Assembly: GCF_023156245.1 (NCBI RefSeq)
Contig: NZ_JAKZAH010000002.1
Coordinates: forward strand, 172,563-236,562
Direction of reading: 5' to 3'
Length of the DNA: 64,000 bases
Origin: Marinobacter bryozoorum
Lineage (GTDB): Bacteria; Pseudomonadota; Gammaproteobacteria; Pseudomonadales; Oleiphilaceae
Shown: positions 24,255 through 33,312 of the stretch, piece by piece
How the letters are laid out: each line of letters begins with the position of its first letter
How positions within the stretch are numbered: position 1 is the first letter of the stretch
Position numbers and translations under genes: made by a program
The notes under the pieces: generated by a model
The model's input: the letters and a program-made list of their open reading frames with translations, nothing else
Told to the model about the DNA's origin: nothing
The model's database searches: none

Positions 24255-25793
24255 ATGGCCAATAGCGGTTCCATCTATCCCTCGATGGCGGTCAGCGATG
24301 ACTACGGCATCGGGTTAAATGAGCGAGCCCAGATTGTTATCTGGGGTGAAGACGCCCCCGCGCTGAACTTCCCGGATAACCTGTACAAGACCGTATCCGC
24401 CGCCGTCGACTACGCCCTTGCCATAACCTTCGAAGGCGAAGTGGTTGCCGCCGGCACTCCGTATTACAACCGAGACTATGATCAGGCAACGGTCCCGCCC
24501 GGGATCACGTCAGCCGTTCAGGTGGCTGCGGGCGTCTATCACGCGGCTGCACTTCTGGATGATGGCACGGTTGTCTGCTGGGGGCGGAACGACCGTGGGG
24601 AGTGTGATCCTCCTGTCGGGCTGACGGGCGTCATAAAGGTGGCCGTCGTTAACGGCATGACCCTGGCGCTCAAGTCCGACGGCACCCTCGTTGCCTGGGG
24701 TGACTGGTCAAATCCTGTGCATACGAGCCTGACCGGCGTGATTGATATTGCCGCTGCCAGCCGGGAGGGCTTGTCTTATTTTTATTATTCAAACTTTATC
24801 GTCGCGCAGGATGACGGATCCGTCGTCCGGTGGCAGCCATGGGGGTCCTACTCCTACGGCGTGCCGGGCGCCCAAGGCGCTGTCAGTGTTGAATGTTATT
24901 ACGATCGCTTTATGGCCCTCTTGCCGGATGGCACGGTTTATATGTCGTCCTCGTTGTACGAGCCTCCGGAAGGGCTGGACGATGTAGTGCACATCGCTAC
25001 AGGCCGCCACCAGAGTCAGGCGCTAAAGTCTGATGGCACCATGATTATGTGGCGGACCTCTGGGGGCAATTATATTGTCGAGGAGGCCGAAGATAAGCTG
25101 CTGATCCCCGGTGAAATGGGGCCTATCTCCGGCGCGCTGGCCGCAACACCGGGGCCGTATTTTGACGCCTTTGCCGAGAACTCCCCGAGCGGGTCAATGG
25201 CGGTGCATATTGGGCTGAACATGTCCGGCACCGGGTATCTGGACTGGACGGCCAATCTGTCCACCACGCAGCTCCAGCAGGTATACCTGTGCATCCTCAC
25301 CGGCGCAGAGGACGGCCTCGACGACCTATCCCTGCAGGTGTCCAGTTGGCAGGCCACCAGCCAGGCTGGCGGGCGCAGCAGTTATCTGCAGGTGATCGTC
25401 CCGGCATCCCAGGGCCTGCTGGAGGCGATATCCGACCGATCCAATGGGCAGATCATCATCCGCAAGGGCTACATCTTGCCTGGCGGCTCCACGCAAAGCT
25501 CGGAGATCCTCCGGTGCAGCTTTGAAACCTTCCGCCACGACCGTGGCCCCCGCCGGTTTACGCTGACCATGTCGGGCTACCGGTCCGGTATTGTCGAAAA
25601 ATCCGGCACCCGCACGCTTACCGGCGTCCGCTCCATCAGCACCACCAACGGCAAGCGCCGGGTACGGGCTGACATTGACCTGTTCCTGCAGCCGGGGATG
25701 ACCGTTCAGGCGGATAATGAGACATTCCAGGCCGGCCACATCAATTACTACGCCACGGACCGGGACGAGTTCTGCGAGGTGGGTGAGGCGTAA
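24255..25793 (+). CDS. Tail protein with RCC1-like beta-propeller repeats
   Basis: 512 residues. Residues about 10-285 contain RCC1/BNR-like blades with recurring A-L-K-S-D-G-T-x-x-x-W and V-x-x-V-A-A-G-x-x-H-x-x-A-L patterns (for example DDGTVVCWGRNDRGECDPP). Residues about 300-512 form a second domain that probably binds the tail tip (C-S-F-E-T-F-R-H-D-R-G-P-R-R-F-T-L-T). A propeller at the tail tip suggests a second, non-DGR, host-binding protein. It is followed at once by the hub-like protein. Confidence 0.65.
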   Translation: MANSGSIYPSMAVSDDYGIGLNERAQIVIWGEDAPALNFPDNLYKTVSAAVDYALAITFEGEVVAAGTPYYNRDYDQATVPPGITSAVQVAAGVYHAAALLDDGTVVCWGRNDRGECDPPVGLTGVIKVAVVNGMTLALKSDGTLVAWGDWSNPVHTSLTGVIDIAAASREGLSYFYYSNFIVAQDDGSVVRWQPWGSYSYGVPGAQGAVSVECYYDRFMALLPDGTVYMSSSLYEPPEGLDDVVHIATGRHQSQALKSDGTMIMWRTSGGNYIVEEAEDKLLIPGEMGPISGALAATPGPYFDAFAENSPSGSMAVHIGLNMSGTGYLDWTANLSTTQLQQVYLCILTGAEDGLDDLSLQVSSWQATSQAGGRSSYLQVIVPASQGLLEAISDRSNGQIIIRKGYILPGGSTQSSEILRCSFETFRHDRGPRRFTLTMSGYRSGIVEKSGTRTLTGVRSISTTNGKRRVRADIDLFLQPGMTVQADNETFQAGHINYYATDRDEFCEVGEA

Positions 25794-28354
25794 TGTCCAA
25801 GGGCGAGATTGTCGATAACAAGGGCGAGGGGCTGTATACCGTCAAACTGAAATATGCAGTTGAGCGGGTGCAGCAGGAGCTGGCAAGGATCAATCAACGG
25901 ATTGCAGAGCTCGCCATAGCAGTGCCTGAGGCAAAGCTGGCCCGACTCGAAAAAGACAACGAGATCAAAGCGGCAGAGTCTGAGCTGGATGGATGGATTG
26001 ACCTCTATGGCACCGACAACGACGCAGCGAGAAAGTCAGTGATAGAAGGCCAGCAGGCCATTATCACGCTGGTCGGTGAACTCGCGCAGCTAGACTTTAA
26101 GGTTGACGAGCTGATCGCCGAAGATCTGTCCCTTAAAAAGCGGCGCGGCCAGCTTGAGGCCATCCCTGAAGACAAAACACTCGACGCCTGGTGCGCCGAT
26201 TACAGCGAGGAGCTGACCGGTGACGTCGGACTGATCGACATCAACGACGAGGGCGACAACGGTGTCATTATCCAGCCCGGGCACGGCGAGATGGCTGAAT
26301 ACCTGCCGGACCGTGACGGGATGCTGATGCCCCGTGAGGCCCAGTCCGGCGCCCAGGTCTGGTTCAATGCCGCCATCCTGCCCGGCATGCAGAAATGGTT
26401 CCCCCGTTACCGGGTGGGCGAGATAACCGACATCAGCCAGGACATGTGCAGCGTCCAGCTCGATGATGCGTTCTCCAGCGCCCAGGACCTGGATATTACC
26501 AAGGAGCCGCTGCTGGAAGGCGTCCCGATCTATTACATGGACTGTAACGGGGAGGTCTTTGAAGAGGGAGATCGGGTGGTTGTCAGGTTTACCCAGTCCG
26601 GCCCCCTGGTCGTCGGGTTCGAGAAGGAGCCCAGGGCCTGCTTCTTCCCGGGCGTTACCTTCCAGCCGGCGCGGCTTTCGTTCGATCCCGAGCAGTGGCC
26701 TTTTGGCGGGTCGGATCGCACCTACTACGGCAAGCCCTACAGGACCGAGGAAGGCGCAGAGATCAACTACCCGCTCGGCACTGAGGGCGCGGCATCCTCA
26801 TGGGTGGCCACGCCGGAGGAAGGCCAGTTCACCGTCCGCCGGGGCCGAGACCGGGACTACGGCACCGCCAACTGGATTGGCGCAGATGGCAGCGTGCTGT
26901 CGTGGGACGCCCCTCCCGGACGGGTCTGGCAGATCCCAGGGCCAAACGTCGGGACCGACTGGTTTCGCCAGGAGCTGAAAACCAGCTGGACCCACGGATC
27001 CGCCCTTTATTACCAGGGCCGTGAAATAGACCACGGCATCGGCGGGGCCGATATCCATGGCGCCGCATTCTGGACAGACGGATCAGGCCAGGAGTGGCTG
27101 CGGATATTTGATTTCCGTCGGCTCTACCACATCCCGCTCGACGATGCGCGACGACCATCCGGGCCTCCGGTACTGATAACGGAATACGACCCTGAAGACG
27201 ACAGGGACGAGATCACAGACTGGTATTTCTCCGCATCTGGCGACCGGGCGGTGTGCACGTTCGTCAAATATTACGACGCTCCAGAATCTGTGTACCCCAC
27301 CCTACAGCAGCGCATCGCGGTCAGGCTGAACGGGTCATCGATCACCGAGGAAATTGTTTATGACCAGGGCGACGTAGTGGGGCAGGTTATAGATTACTTT
27401 GACAACACAACGACCCACACGCCCCTTCCTGACAGCAACCCTAATGACGAGTTCGAGCCCGTGCACGCGCAATGGGACAGAACGAAAGGGATTATTCGGA
27501 CCCTCCCGGCATATACGATCCCTATTTACTACGACTTCAAGGGCGGCTCTGAGATAGAGGCCCGCATAGAAGCCGGGGCTCACAATTATGAGTCGACCAA
27601 AAACAACACCGGCGACTTAAACACCGATAATGGCGATGGCACCGAAAGTATTTCGCTGTCCATTTCGTTCAGCCAGCAGGACAAAATAACAACATCGGAC
27701 GGCGTGACCATAGCCACCCTGCCAGCAGCAACGCGAACAGAGTCTGGCTCCCGAACCATTACAGAATCCGGCACAACAGTAACCGACACATCAACAATAA
27801 CGGCCAATGAACTGGAGCAGATATGGTCTATGGACGCTATCGATGCCAGGTTCGGCACTGCAGTGCTGTGGCAAGTCGAACGTAATTATGATTTCCAGGG
27901 CAGCGGGGGCACCATAGTGGAGGGGGATTACGACCTGCGGTATATTGGCGTCCCGGGCTCAGGCACCTATCACGACAGGGAGTCAGCGGTCCTGTACTCG
28001 AACAACCAGGAGCTTGACCGGGTGGATTTTGTTGATGAAACCGTCACACAAACGGAATTCGCCGCGGACCTTGGTGCTGAGCAAGGGGGCGCCGGACGGG
28101 AGGGGAGCTTTAGTGGCGAAACCATCGAGGACAACCCCGCCCGCTCGTTCGATGTGGAGCAAAGCTCCATCGTTGATTTCGTGGCCTTTGAAGACGGAAA
28201 CCTTAGGCTCTATTCGTCAACATACCTGAGCACGACATCCTGGGACAGCTCAGCGTATCGCCTATTCTACAAATCCGGATCCGGCGCCGGCATCATTGAC
28301 CAGGCCCTGGCAAAAGGCGACGACGTGTTCCTGCTGAATCCGGGGATCAAGTAG
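25793..28354 (+). CDS. Large tail-tip protein (hub/host-specificity candidate)
   Basis: 853 residues. The first 120 residues contain a coiled coil (RVQQELARINQRIAELAIAVPE). The remainder is beta-rich with many Gly/Asp/Tyr segments. As the last and largest protein of the tail module it may be the tail hub or a receptor-binding protein, in the place of lambda J, but I see no clear J-like domains. The C-terminal third has a more AT-rich coding style than the head genes. Confidence 0.6.
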   Translation: MSKGEIVDNKGEGLYTVKLKYAVERVQQELARINQRIAELAIAVPEAKLARLEKDNEIKAAESELDGWIDLYGTDNDAARKSVIEGQQAIITLVGELAQLDFKVDELIAEDLSLKKRRGQLEAIPEDKTLDAWCADYSEELTGDVGLIDINDEGDNGVIIQPGHGEMAEYLPDRDGMLMPREAQSGAQVWFNAAILPGMQKWFPRYRVGEITDISQDMCSVQLDDAFSSAQDLDITKEPLLEGVPIYYMDCNGEVFEEGDRVVVRFTQSGPLVVGFEKEPRACFFPGVTFQPARLSFDPEQWPFGGSDRTYYGKPYRTEEGAEINYPLGTEGAASSWVATPEEGQFTVRRGRDRDYGTANWIGADGSVLSWDAPPGRVWQIPGPNVGTDWFRQELKTSWTHGSALYYQGREIDHGIGGADIHGAAFWTDGSGQEWLRIFDFRRLYHIPLDDARRPSGPPVLITEYDPEDDRDEITDWYFSASGDRAVCTFVKYYDAPESVYPTLQQRIAVRLNGSSITEEIVYDQGDVVGQVIDYFDNTTTHTPLPDSNPNDEFEPVHAQWDRTKGIIRTLPAYTIPIYYDFKGGSEIEARIEAGAHNYESTKNNTGDLNTDNGDGTESISLSISFSQQDKITTSDGVTIATLPAATRTESGSRTITESGTTVTDTSTITANELEQIWSMDAIDARFGTAVLWQVERNYDFQGSGGTIVEGDYDLRYIGVPGSGTYHDRESAVLYSNNQELDRVDFVDETVTQTEFAADLGAEQGGAGREGSFSGETIEDNPARSFDVEQSSIVDFVAFEDGNLRLYSSTYLSTTSWDSSAYRLFYKSGSGAGIIDQALAKGDDVFLLNPGIK

Positions 28355-28356
28355 CG

Positions 28357-28815
28357 CTATTTCTGAATGTAGCGCCCATCCCAGCTGGTCACGCAACCGT
28401 TTCGAAAGTACACGTAACTGCTGTCCCCGTTGTCGTGGTAATAGACCCACTGAATCATCTTGCCGGTATTGATCACCGAAGGCCCGCCCCAGGAATGCCG
28501 GACGTCCCCCGGCTTCATCCCGCGAGCCAGCTTGCCCTGAATCGTCAGGCGCCGCATGTCGGTGGAGTTGATGAACGGACAATCCCGCTCCGCCCTTGGT
28601 CGGCTGACCGTCCTTGACCTGGATTTCGGATAGGCTGTCCTGGTGCCGGTATCCAACTGGCCGCCCACCGTGACGGGATCCACCGTGATCTCTTTGGCAT
28701 CATCCCCGCACGGGCGATCAGCAAATACCATCTGCCCGTCCACCTCACATTGGTAAACCGTCGCCTGGGCGGCCACCGGTGCGAGTAGTGCCAGGGAAAA
28801 TAAAAGCTTCCGCAT
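28357..28815 (-). CDS. Periplasmic DUF4124-type protein (possible prophage moron)
   Basis: 152 residues. A signal peptide (MRKLLFSLALLAPVAAQA) precedes the DUF4124 segment V-Y-Q-C-E-V-D-G-Q-M-V-F-A-D-R-P-C. The C-terminal part (PGDVRHSWGGPSVINTG) resembles the SmpA/BamE-like or DUF-type beta region. Start at 28815 is set by AAAGGAGGAG upstream. It is opposite in strand to all phage genes and sits between the last tail gene and the attachment site, the usual place of a lysogenic conversion gene. Confidence 0.65.
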   Translation of the reverse strand: MRKLLFSLALLAPVAAQATVYQCEVDGQMVFADRPCGDDAKEITVDPVTVGGQLDTGTRTAYPKSRSRTVSRPRAERDCPFINSTDMRRLTIQGKLARGMKPGDVRHSWGGPSVINTGKMIQWVYYHDNGDSSYVYFRNGCVTSWDGRYIQK

Positions 28816-29176
28816 TTTTAGTCTCCTCCTTTGAGCCACACCTTACCCGATGGCGGCTGGCGGATGAGTCAAAGAATGTAAAATTGATCAGTGCCGCCCC
28901 AGAAACTTACACTCAAAACGCGAAAGTAACCCTTTGATCTGTATAGGCCGAAAATCCCCATTTTCCGGTGGCTGGAAACCAGTGGTTTTCTATTAGGAAC
29001 AACTGGTTACCAGCCATACGTACCATATATGGGGTGCAGGTGGTTTTTTGGGCGTCAGTTTCGGGCACTGTGGGCATTTTGCGGCCACCGTATTCTGGCG
29101 GTTAGCCACGGATAGGTATGTGTGGGCGAGGGCAAGGCTTCCAGCTACAATAAAAACAACAGCTTACAATGGCTGG
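28816..29176. other. Noncoding prophage end before the attachment site
   Basis: About 360 bp without a credible gene. It is more AT rich than its surroundings. The only clear structure is an inverted repeat at 28970-29015. Such a region beside an att core often holds integrase arm sites, but none is recognisable. Confidence 0.4.
28970..29015. repeat. 14-bp inverted repeat near prophage end
   Basis: Arms GGCTGGAAACCAGT (28970-28983) and ACTGGTTACCAGCC (29002-29015) pair at 13 of 14 positions around an 18-nt loop. No T tract follows. Candidate recombination-protein or repressor site. Confidence 0.5.
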
Positions 29177-29226
29177 CAGCACTCATAATGCTGGGGTCGG
29201 CGGTTCGACTCCGCCCCTTGCTACCA
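29177..29226 (+). pseudogene. 3' fragment of tRNA-Met, prophage attachment site
   Basis: The sequence contains a full anticodon arm (CAGCA-CTCATAA-TGCTG, anticodon CAT), variable loop, T arm (GGCGG-TTCGACT-CCGCC) and 3' acceptor strand CCTTGCT-A-CCA. Upstream there is no matching D arm or 5' acceptor strand (AGCAAGG expected), so this is not a working gene. A tRNA 3' half at the end of a prophage is the attR left by integration into the tRNA gene. The intact gene should lie at the other prophage end, outside the window. Confidence 0.8.
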
Positions 29227-29275
29227 GAATTTAAAAAGGGTCCTCGCGTAAGCGTGGGCCCTTTTTTAATTCTGG
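29224..29275. terminator. Long palindromic terminator after the tRNA fragment
   Basis: CCAGAATT, A-rich and GGG arms pair with CCC, TTTTTT, AATTCTGG arms around a GC loop. It ends in a T6 tract on the plus strand and, being symmetric, may work both ways. Confidence 0.7.
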
Positions 29276-29385
29276 CTGATAATGAGTCGAACCGACGAAG
29301 GCCGTGCGACCGGAGCACGCAACGCGTGCGGAGGAACGTCGGAGCAACGCGACGACGGCCCGGAGGGTGAGGCCGCAGGCCGAAT

Positions 29386-29405
29386 ACTCCGCCCCTTGCT
29401 ACCAG
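29386..29405 (+). repeat. Second 20-bp copy of the tRNA-Met 3' end
   Basis: ACTCCGCCCCTTGCTACCAG is identical to 29208-29227, 178 bp upstream. It lacks the rest of the T arm. It may be an older attachment scar or the original chromosomal end. Confidence 0.65.
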
Positions 29406-29410
29406 TATTC

Positions 29411-29443
29411 AGAAAGCCTGGCTCGAAAGAGTCGGGCTTTTTT
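29411..29443 (+). terminator. Terminator after second att copy
   Basis: Stem AAAGCC-GGCTC / GAGTC-GGGCTT with a GAAA loop and a T6 tract. Likely the native terminator of the tRNA transcription unit. Confidence 0.65.
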
Positions 29444-29752
29444 CGTTCCTGCCTGGGTGTTTCGGGGGCTGGCCCGGGGGCACGGGCGCCCCTTTCTTCG
29501 CCGCAATTCACGGCCCGTCCCTGGACCGGCCTTGCTCCGCGCCATCCCTGGCGCTGCTGCGAAAGGGCCGCCCGTACCCCCGGTCCGCCATACTACCTAC
29601 CGCGCCTGTACGAACCCATTTGAGCATGACATGGCTACCTTCAATTACGGATAAGCCTATAACCGCTGGAACTATGCGACCGGTGTGTCGCCTGTGGCAT
29701 ACTCCCCGTGCTGAAACCCATAAAGAACAATCCACCAGCAAGGAACCGACTC

Positions 29753-31027
29753 ATGAAACCGGAAACTCTGGCGCTGCATGCCGGCTTTAGCGGCGATCCG
29801 ACCACCAAGGCGGCTACCACGCCCATCTACCAGACCACCTCCTACACCTTTGACGATACCCAGCACGGTGCGGACCTGTTTGACCTGAAGGTGCAGGGCA
29901 ACATCTATACCCGCATCATGAACCCGACCAACGGGGTACTGGAAGAGCGCATGGCCCAGCTGGAAGGCGGCATTGGTGCCCTGGCGGTGGCATCCGGCAT
30001 GGCGGCCATCACCTACGCGCTGCAAACCATCTGCACCGTTGGCAACAACATTGTCAGCACCGCCCAGCTTTACGGCGGCACCTACAACCTGTTTGCCCAC
30101 TCCCTGCCCAATCAGGGCATCAGCTGTCGCATGGTTGCCCATGATGACTACGATGCCATTGAAAAGGCCATCGACGATCAGACCCGCGCCCTGTTCTGCG
30201 AGTCCATTGGCAACCCGGCAGGCAACGTGGTGGACATCCAGAAATGGGCCGACATCGCCCATAAACATGGCATTCCGCTGATTGTGGACAACACCGTAGC
30301 CACGCCGTTCCTGTGCCGCCCGTTTGAGCATGGCGCAGACATCGTGGTGCACTCGCTGACCAAGTACATCGGCGGCCATGGCACCACCGTGGCGGGTGTG
30401 GTTGTGGATTCCGGCAAGTTTGACTGGAAGGCGAACGAAGACAAGTTCCCCATGATGAACAAGCCGGACCCCTCCTACCACGGCGTGGTCTACACCGAGG
30501 CCCTCGGTCCCGCAGCCTTTATTGGCCGCTGCCGGGTGGTGCCGCTGCGTAACACCGGCAGCGCCCTGTCACCGTTCAATTCGTTCCTGATCATGCAGGG
30601 CCTGGAAACCCTGGCACTGCGGATGGAGCGTCACTGCGAGAACGCCGAGAAGGTGGCCCAGTACCTGGAAGATCACCCGCAGGTGGAGTGGGTCAACTAC
30701 GCCGCCCTCCCCGGCAGCCCCTACAAGGCCACCTGCGACAAGATCTGTGGCGGCAAGGCCTCGGGTATCCTGAGTTTCGGCATCAAGGGTGGCCGTGACG
30801 CCGGTGCGAAGTTTATTGACGCCCTGCAGCTGATCTACCGCCTGGTGAACATCGGCGATGCCAAGTCCCTGGCCTGCCACCCGGCCACCACCACCCACCG
30901 CCAGCTGAACGCGGATGAACTCCGCAGTGCCGGTGTCAGTGAGGACCTGGTGCGGCTGTCCATTGGCATTGAGCATGTGGACGACATCATTGCCGACATT
31001 GACCAGGCGCTGAAAGCCGCCAGTTGA
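29753..31027 (+). CDS. metY: O-acetylhomoserine (thiol)-lyase
   Basis: 424 residues, normal for MetY. This PLP enzyme makes homocysteine or methionine precursors from O-acetylhomoserine and sulfide. Visible family motifs are [22 protein letters not shown], the Y-G-G-T-Y-N-L-F segment, VDNTVATPF, and the PLP-lysine segment [11 protein letters not shown]. The ATG at 29753 follows AAGGA; an upstream in-frame start at 29708 adds a non-conserved stretch. It is the first chromosomal gene after the prophage and stands alone, ending at a bidirectional terminator. Confidence 0.92.
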   Translation: MKPETLALHAGFSGDPTTKAATTPIYQTTSYTFDDTQHGADLFDLKVQGNIYTRIMNPTNGVLEERMAQLEGGIGALAVASGMAAITYALQTICTVGNNIVSTAQLYGGTYNLFAHSLPNQGISCRMVAHDDYDAIEKAIDDQTRALFCESIGNPAGNVVDIQKWADIAHKHGIPLIVDNTVATPFLCRPFEHGADIVVHSLTKYIGGHGTTVAGVVVDSGKFDWKANEDKFPMMNKPDPSYHGVVYTEALGPAAFIGRCRVVPLRNTGSALSPFNSFLIMQGLETLALRMERHCENAEKVAQYLEDHPQVEWVNYAALPGSPYKATCDKICGGKASGILSFGIKGGRDAGAKFIDALQLIYRLVNIGDAKSLACHPATTTHRQLNADELRSAGVSEDLVRLSIGIEHVDDIIADIDQALKAAS

Positions 31028-31043
31028 TATCGTCGCCATAATG

Positions 31044-31078
31044 AAAAAGGGGGAGGCCGACCGGCCTCCCCCTTTTTT
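31044..31078. terminator. Bidirectional terminator between metY and glpV
   Basis: A 15-bp stem, AAAAAGGGGGAGGCC paired with GGCCTCCCCCTTTTT, with a 4-base loop. A and T tracts on both sides let it serve both convergent genes. Confidence 0.9.
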
Positions 31079-31093
31079 GTCAGTGGCAGAAAC

Positions 31094-32836
31094 TCAGCTT
31101 TCCCGTGCCTCCTGCCAGGTCTTGAGCAGCTCCTCGTAAGGCACGGTTTCACCCTGGGGCTTCTCGTTATCCAGCTTCGGCTTGGGTGCGCCGGGCTGGT
31201 CCAGCCAGTACTGGGCGTCCCTGGGCTCGTTCAGCTTGGGACCACAGGTTGCCATCACGCTGGCCCGCTCCAGGCGCATCATGATGTTATCCTGGGCCTC
31301 CGCCAGGCCGTCCAGGGCTTCCTGGGGGCTGGCCTCACCACTGGCCGCCTGGGAGATATACTGCCACCACAGCTGCGCCAGTTTCGGATAGTCCGGCACG
31401 TTGGTGCCGGTCGGGCTCCACTGCACCCGGGCAGGGCTACGATAGAATTCCACCAGGCCACCGAGCCGAGGGGCCGCCTCGGTCATGGCATCCGAGTTGA
31501 TATCGGATTCGCGTATCGGCGTCAGCCCCTTGAGGGTTTTCTCCAGGGATACAGTCTTGGCAACGGTGAACTGGGCATAGAGCCAGGCCGCCAGCCGACG
31601 TTCTTCCGGTGTGGAGTCGAGGAATGTCCAGGAACCTACGTCCTGATAGCCCAGCTTCATGCCCTCTTCCCAGTAGGGCCCATGGGGTGACGGCGCCATC
31701 CGCCATTTCGGGGTGCCATCCTCGTTTACCACTGGCAGGCCGTCTTCCACCATGCTGGCGGTGAAGGCGGTGTACCAGAAGATCTGTTGGGCAACGTTAC
31801 CCTGGGCAGGTACGGGACCAGCCTCCGAGAAGGTCATGCCCTGGGCTTCCGGCGGTGCGTACTTCTTCATCCAGTCCAGGTACTTGGCGGTGGCATAGAC
31901 CGCTGCCGGGCCATTGACGGCACCGCCGCGGGTTACGCTGGAACCCACCGGATGGCAGTCCTCCACACGAATGCCCCACTCATCCACCGGCAGGCCGTTG
32001 GGCAGCCCCTTGTCGCCAGCACCTGCCATGGAGAACCAGGCGTCGGTGAAGCGCCAGCCCAGGGAGGGGTCTTTCTTGCCGTAGTCCATATGGCCATAGA
32101 CCTTCTCGCCGTCAATTTCCTTCACATGCTCGGTAAAGAACTCGGCAATGTCTTCGTAGGCGGACCAGTTAACCGGTACCCCCAGCTCATAGCCGTAGAT
32201 CTTCTGGAACTGTTCCTTGAAATCTTCCCGCTCGAACCAGTCAGCCCGGAACCAGTACAAGTTGGCAAACTGCTGGGTAGGCAACTGATACAGCTTGCCA
32301 TCCGGGGCCGTGGTGAAGTCCAGGCCGATAAAGTCGTCCAGGTCGAGCGTCGGCAGGGTCAGGTCCTTCGCTTCGTTATCCATCATGTCGGAAATGGGGA
32401 CCACCTTGCCATAGCGCCAGTGGGTACCGATCAGGTCAGAGTCATTGATATAGCCGTCATAGATGTTGCGACCCGACTGCATCTGGGTCTGCAGCTTCTC
32501 GATAACATCCCCTTCCTGGATCAGGTTGTGCGTCAAGTTGATGCCGGTAATTTCCCTGAAGGCCTGGGCCAGCCGACTGGCCTCGTACTCGTGGGTGGCA
32601 ATGGTCTCGGAGACCACGTTGATATCCATGTCGCGGAATTGCTCCGCCGCCCTGGCGAACCAGAGCAGCTCTTCCAGGCGCTCCTCCTCGTCCAGAGTAG
32701 ACGTTGAGAACTCCTTGGCCCATTTGCGGGCGGCGTCCTCGTACTGGTCTGCATGGGCCAGTGAGACAGGGCCTGCTGCCAGGGCTGCGATCATCGCTCC
32801 CAGCAACAGTGTTGATTGCTTGTTGTTATTGAACAT
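31094..32836 (-). CDS. glpV: Glycerol ABC transporter, periplasmic binding protein
   Basis: 580 residues. A signal peptide (MFNNNKQSTLLLGAMIAALA, cleavage near AHA-D) precedes an extracellular solute-binding fold of the large sugar type. With glpU, glpQ, glpP, glpT and glpS upstream in the same direction, and glpR and glpD divergent, this matches the glpSTPQUV glycerol uptake system known from Rhizobium leguminosarum. The start at 32836 follows GAGGTTGG. It is last in the operon, 186 bp after glpU, and may have extra expression from that gap. Confidence 0.85.
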   Translation of the reverse strand: MFNNNKQSTLLLGAMIAALAAGPVSLAHADQYEDAARKWAKEFSTSTLDEEERLEELLWFARAAEQFRDMDINVVSETIATHEYEASRLAQAFREITGINLTHNLIQEGDVIEKLQTQMQSGRNIYDGYINDSDLIGTHWRYGKVVPISDMMDNEAKDLTLPTLDLDDFIGLDFTTAPDGKLYQLPTQQFANLYWFRADWFEREDFKEQFQKIYGYELGVPVNWSAYEDIAEFFTEHVKEIDGEKVYGHMDYGKKDPSLGWRFTDAWFSMAGAGDKGLPNGLPVDEWGIRVEDCHPVGSSVTRGGAVNGPAAVYATAKYLDWMKKYAPPEAQGMTFSEAGPVPAQGNVAQQIFWYTAFTASMVEDGLPVVNEDGTPKWRMAPSPHGPYWEEGMKLGYQDVGSWTFLDSTPEERRLAAWLYAQFTVAKTVSLEKTLKGLTPIRESDINSDAMTEAAPRLGGLVEFYRSPARVQWSPTGTNVPDYPKLAQLWWQYISQAASGEASPQEALDGLAEAQDNIMMRLERASVMATCGPKLNEPRDAQYWLDQPGAPKPKLDNEKPQGETVPYEELLKTWQEARES

Positions 32837-33022
32837 ATCCAACCTCGTCTGTTCGTGTAAGAATCGAGTCAAAACTGCAGACTGACTGTTGTGATTGCCC
32901 CGGGCCGACCGTTGGCCTGACCGGGTCCTGCTCTTACATCGGGGAAGCCGGCTCCACCGGATCCCGTTACCCTGGTTACTCGATAGCTCCTTATAGGCAC
33001 ACCCTCCCTTTCGTTTATTCCT

Positions 33023-33298
33023 TCAGCCCCAGCGCAGCAGTATCAGCAGCCAGAGCACCGAAACAGCCAACGCAATCCAGAGCGACAGCTCAGTCAGGCC
33101 CAGAAATGCCAGGTGAATATAGGCGGCGGACAAAAGTCCGATAAACAGCCGGTCACCCCGGGTGGTGGCAATGGGAAGGAAACCCCGCCGCTCAATGCAC
33201 GGGGACGCCAGCTCCCATACCGACATAACCACGAGGATGCAGGCGATTACCGCGAAGAAAATGGCAACCGGTTGGGTCCAGTTCATCCAGTCCAGCAT
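33023..33298 (-). CDS. glpU: Small membrane protein of glycerol transporter (DUF2160)
   Basis: 91 residues with three hydrophobic helices (about 10-30, 55-68, 70-88). This is the DUF2160 protein that always accompanies glpPQ in this transporter family. Its role is not known; a transporter subunit is assumed. It starts 14 bp after the glpQ stop. Confidence 0.8.
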   Translation of the reverse strand: MLDWMNWTQPVAIFFAVIACILVVMSVWELASPCIERRGFLPIATTRGDRLFIGLLSAAYIHLAFLGLTELSLWIALAVSVLWLLILLRWG

Positions 33299-33312
33299 CA
33301 GGCTTCCTCCCG

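Larger units (their letters stand above)
29276..29752. other. Intergenic region with second att-like copy, no gene
   Basis: About 480 bp up to metY. It holds a GC-rich spacer with repeated CG-dinucleotide words, the second tRNA 3'-end copy at 29386, a terminator at 29411, and a region that must contain the metY promoter. No reliable promoter motif or riboswitch was found. Confidence 0.4.

Noticed and set aside
1..28354. A second DGR variable repeat
   Set aside because: No other segment resembling the template or its GC-rich 3' tail was noticed in the phage genes; only one target is supported.
29177..29226. A functional tRNA-Met gene
   Set aside because: The 5' acceptor strand and D arm are missing; upstream bases cannot pair with CCTTGCT. 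Treated as an attachment-site fragment.
29600..29752. A SAM riboswitch upstream of metY
   Set aside because: I could not find the conserved stems or core of known SAM riboswitch classes.
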